The notes under the pieces are model-generated. The model did no database searches. It had not been told where the DNA came from and was given only the letters and a program-made list of their open reading frames with translations. A stretch of DNA of 64,000 nt from Paraburkholderia phenoliruptrix. GTDB taxonomy: Bacteria > Pseudomonadota > Gammaproteobacteria > Burkholderiales > Burkholderiaceae. Of the stretch, positions 63,684 through 64,000 are shown piece by piece; positions within the stretch are counted from its first letter, which is position 1; every line of letters starts with the position of its first letter. The DNA lies in assembly GCF_019511605.1 (NCBI RefSeq), contig NZ_JAEUAV010000021.1, positions 54,078 to 118,077 on the forward strand, written 5' to 3'. A program made the translations under genes and the position numbers.

Positions 63684-64000
63684 CTTTGTGCCTCGCCTGC
63701 TACGCTCTGCCCATTGACTAAACACGCGACTCTAGTGGGCCGGCCAGGTCGCGTTTTCTTTGCCCGACAATGCCTGCGGCCGCGCTGAGCGGAAAAGATA
63801 TTATCATTTAGGTAAGCATAATAGTTTGTCGGCAAGACATGTTCTTTGACGCCAAGCGTTGGTAAACGATTTCCGCGATGTGTGTGGAAAAACTCTTACT
63901 CCAAGCGATCCGAAATGGAAGCCACTGCGTTGAATGAACACAATTCGTTGAAACGAGATTCTCCATTCGTTATGTCCAATCACCCCCCCACCCTCACCAC
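63684..64000. other. Intergenic end of window
   Basis: 317 bp upstream of the multidomain gene, clearly more AT-rich than most of the window (for example AAAAGATATTATCATTTAGG). It should contain that gene's promoter. No tRNA, integrase or direct repeat marking an island end was visible before the window stops. Confidence 0.45.

Overview
The window looks like the replication-origin region of a secondary replicon (chromosome 2 or chromid) of Burkholderia sensu lato, most likely Paraburkholderia or a close relative. The reasons are high GC content, a plasmid-type Rep_3 initiator next to a divergently read parA-parB pair, 16-bp GTTTATGCGCATAAAC-type parS sites, a long array of 20-bp iterons, and family-typical proteins (DUF4148, DUF3562, DUF1488, DUF1272). 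Genus assignment is inference from the sequence; no database search was possible.

Layout. 1-3006: outer-membrane pair DUF1302/DUF1329 (the second runs off the left edge). 3395-3606: a small satellite cluster of iterons about 10 kb from the main array. 3676-9595: an outer-membrane protein, TetR/DUF1348, a YceI lipoprotein, the threonine-degradation operon kbl-tdh and a divergent XRE-cupin regulator. 9673-18260: the replication and partition core, in order: an E. coli-like LexA box, a small unknown gene, a tyrosine recombinase lacking several catalytic residues, a KfrA-like coiled-coil protein ending in a zinc ribbon, about 1.4 kb of iterons, repA, parB, parA and four parS-like sites. 18644-38465: mixed accessory metabolism and regulation, including an ArsC-like protein, an ECF sigma/anti-sigma pair, NhaR-like LysR, Tim44-like protein, an alpha/beta hydrolase, cytochrome b561, a glycosyltransferase, a Rieske oxygenase, a rubredoxin-domain protein, SDR, LysR, an ABC-type binding protein with a desuccinylase-like enzyme, and a Tat-exported phospholipase C.

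38642-46066 is a carbohydrate block on one strand: amylo-alpha-1,6-glucosidase-like, GH63-like glucosidase, zwf and a ROK/polyphosphate-type glucokinase, suggesting release of glucose from alpha-glucans and its feeding into the oxidative pentose phosphate or Entner-Doudoroff route. 46101-57616 holds small enzymes, a HiPIP electron carrier, a large lipoprotein and an ECF42-like sigma module with two DGPF (YciI) proteins and a VOC protein. At 57627 a fifth, isolated parS-like palindrome is followed directly by seven 8-bp repeats. It is followed by a LysE-family exporter broken by one stop codon, DUF4337, an AEC transporter and LysR.

The right end (61088-63683) carries the strongest candidate for an undescribed system: a 730-residue protein combining an N-terminal GNAT fold, a PIN nuclease-like domain, a second GNAT-like region and a PUA/EVE-like C-terminus, overlapping a small ASCH protein. 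Its base composition is less GC-rich than that of its neighbours. The other striking features are the scattered iterons, the SOS box in front of a catalytically degenerate recombinase beside the origin, and the distant parS site.
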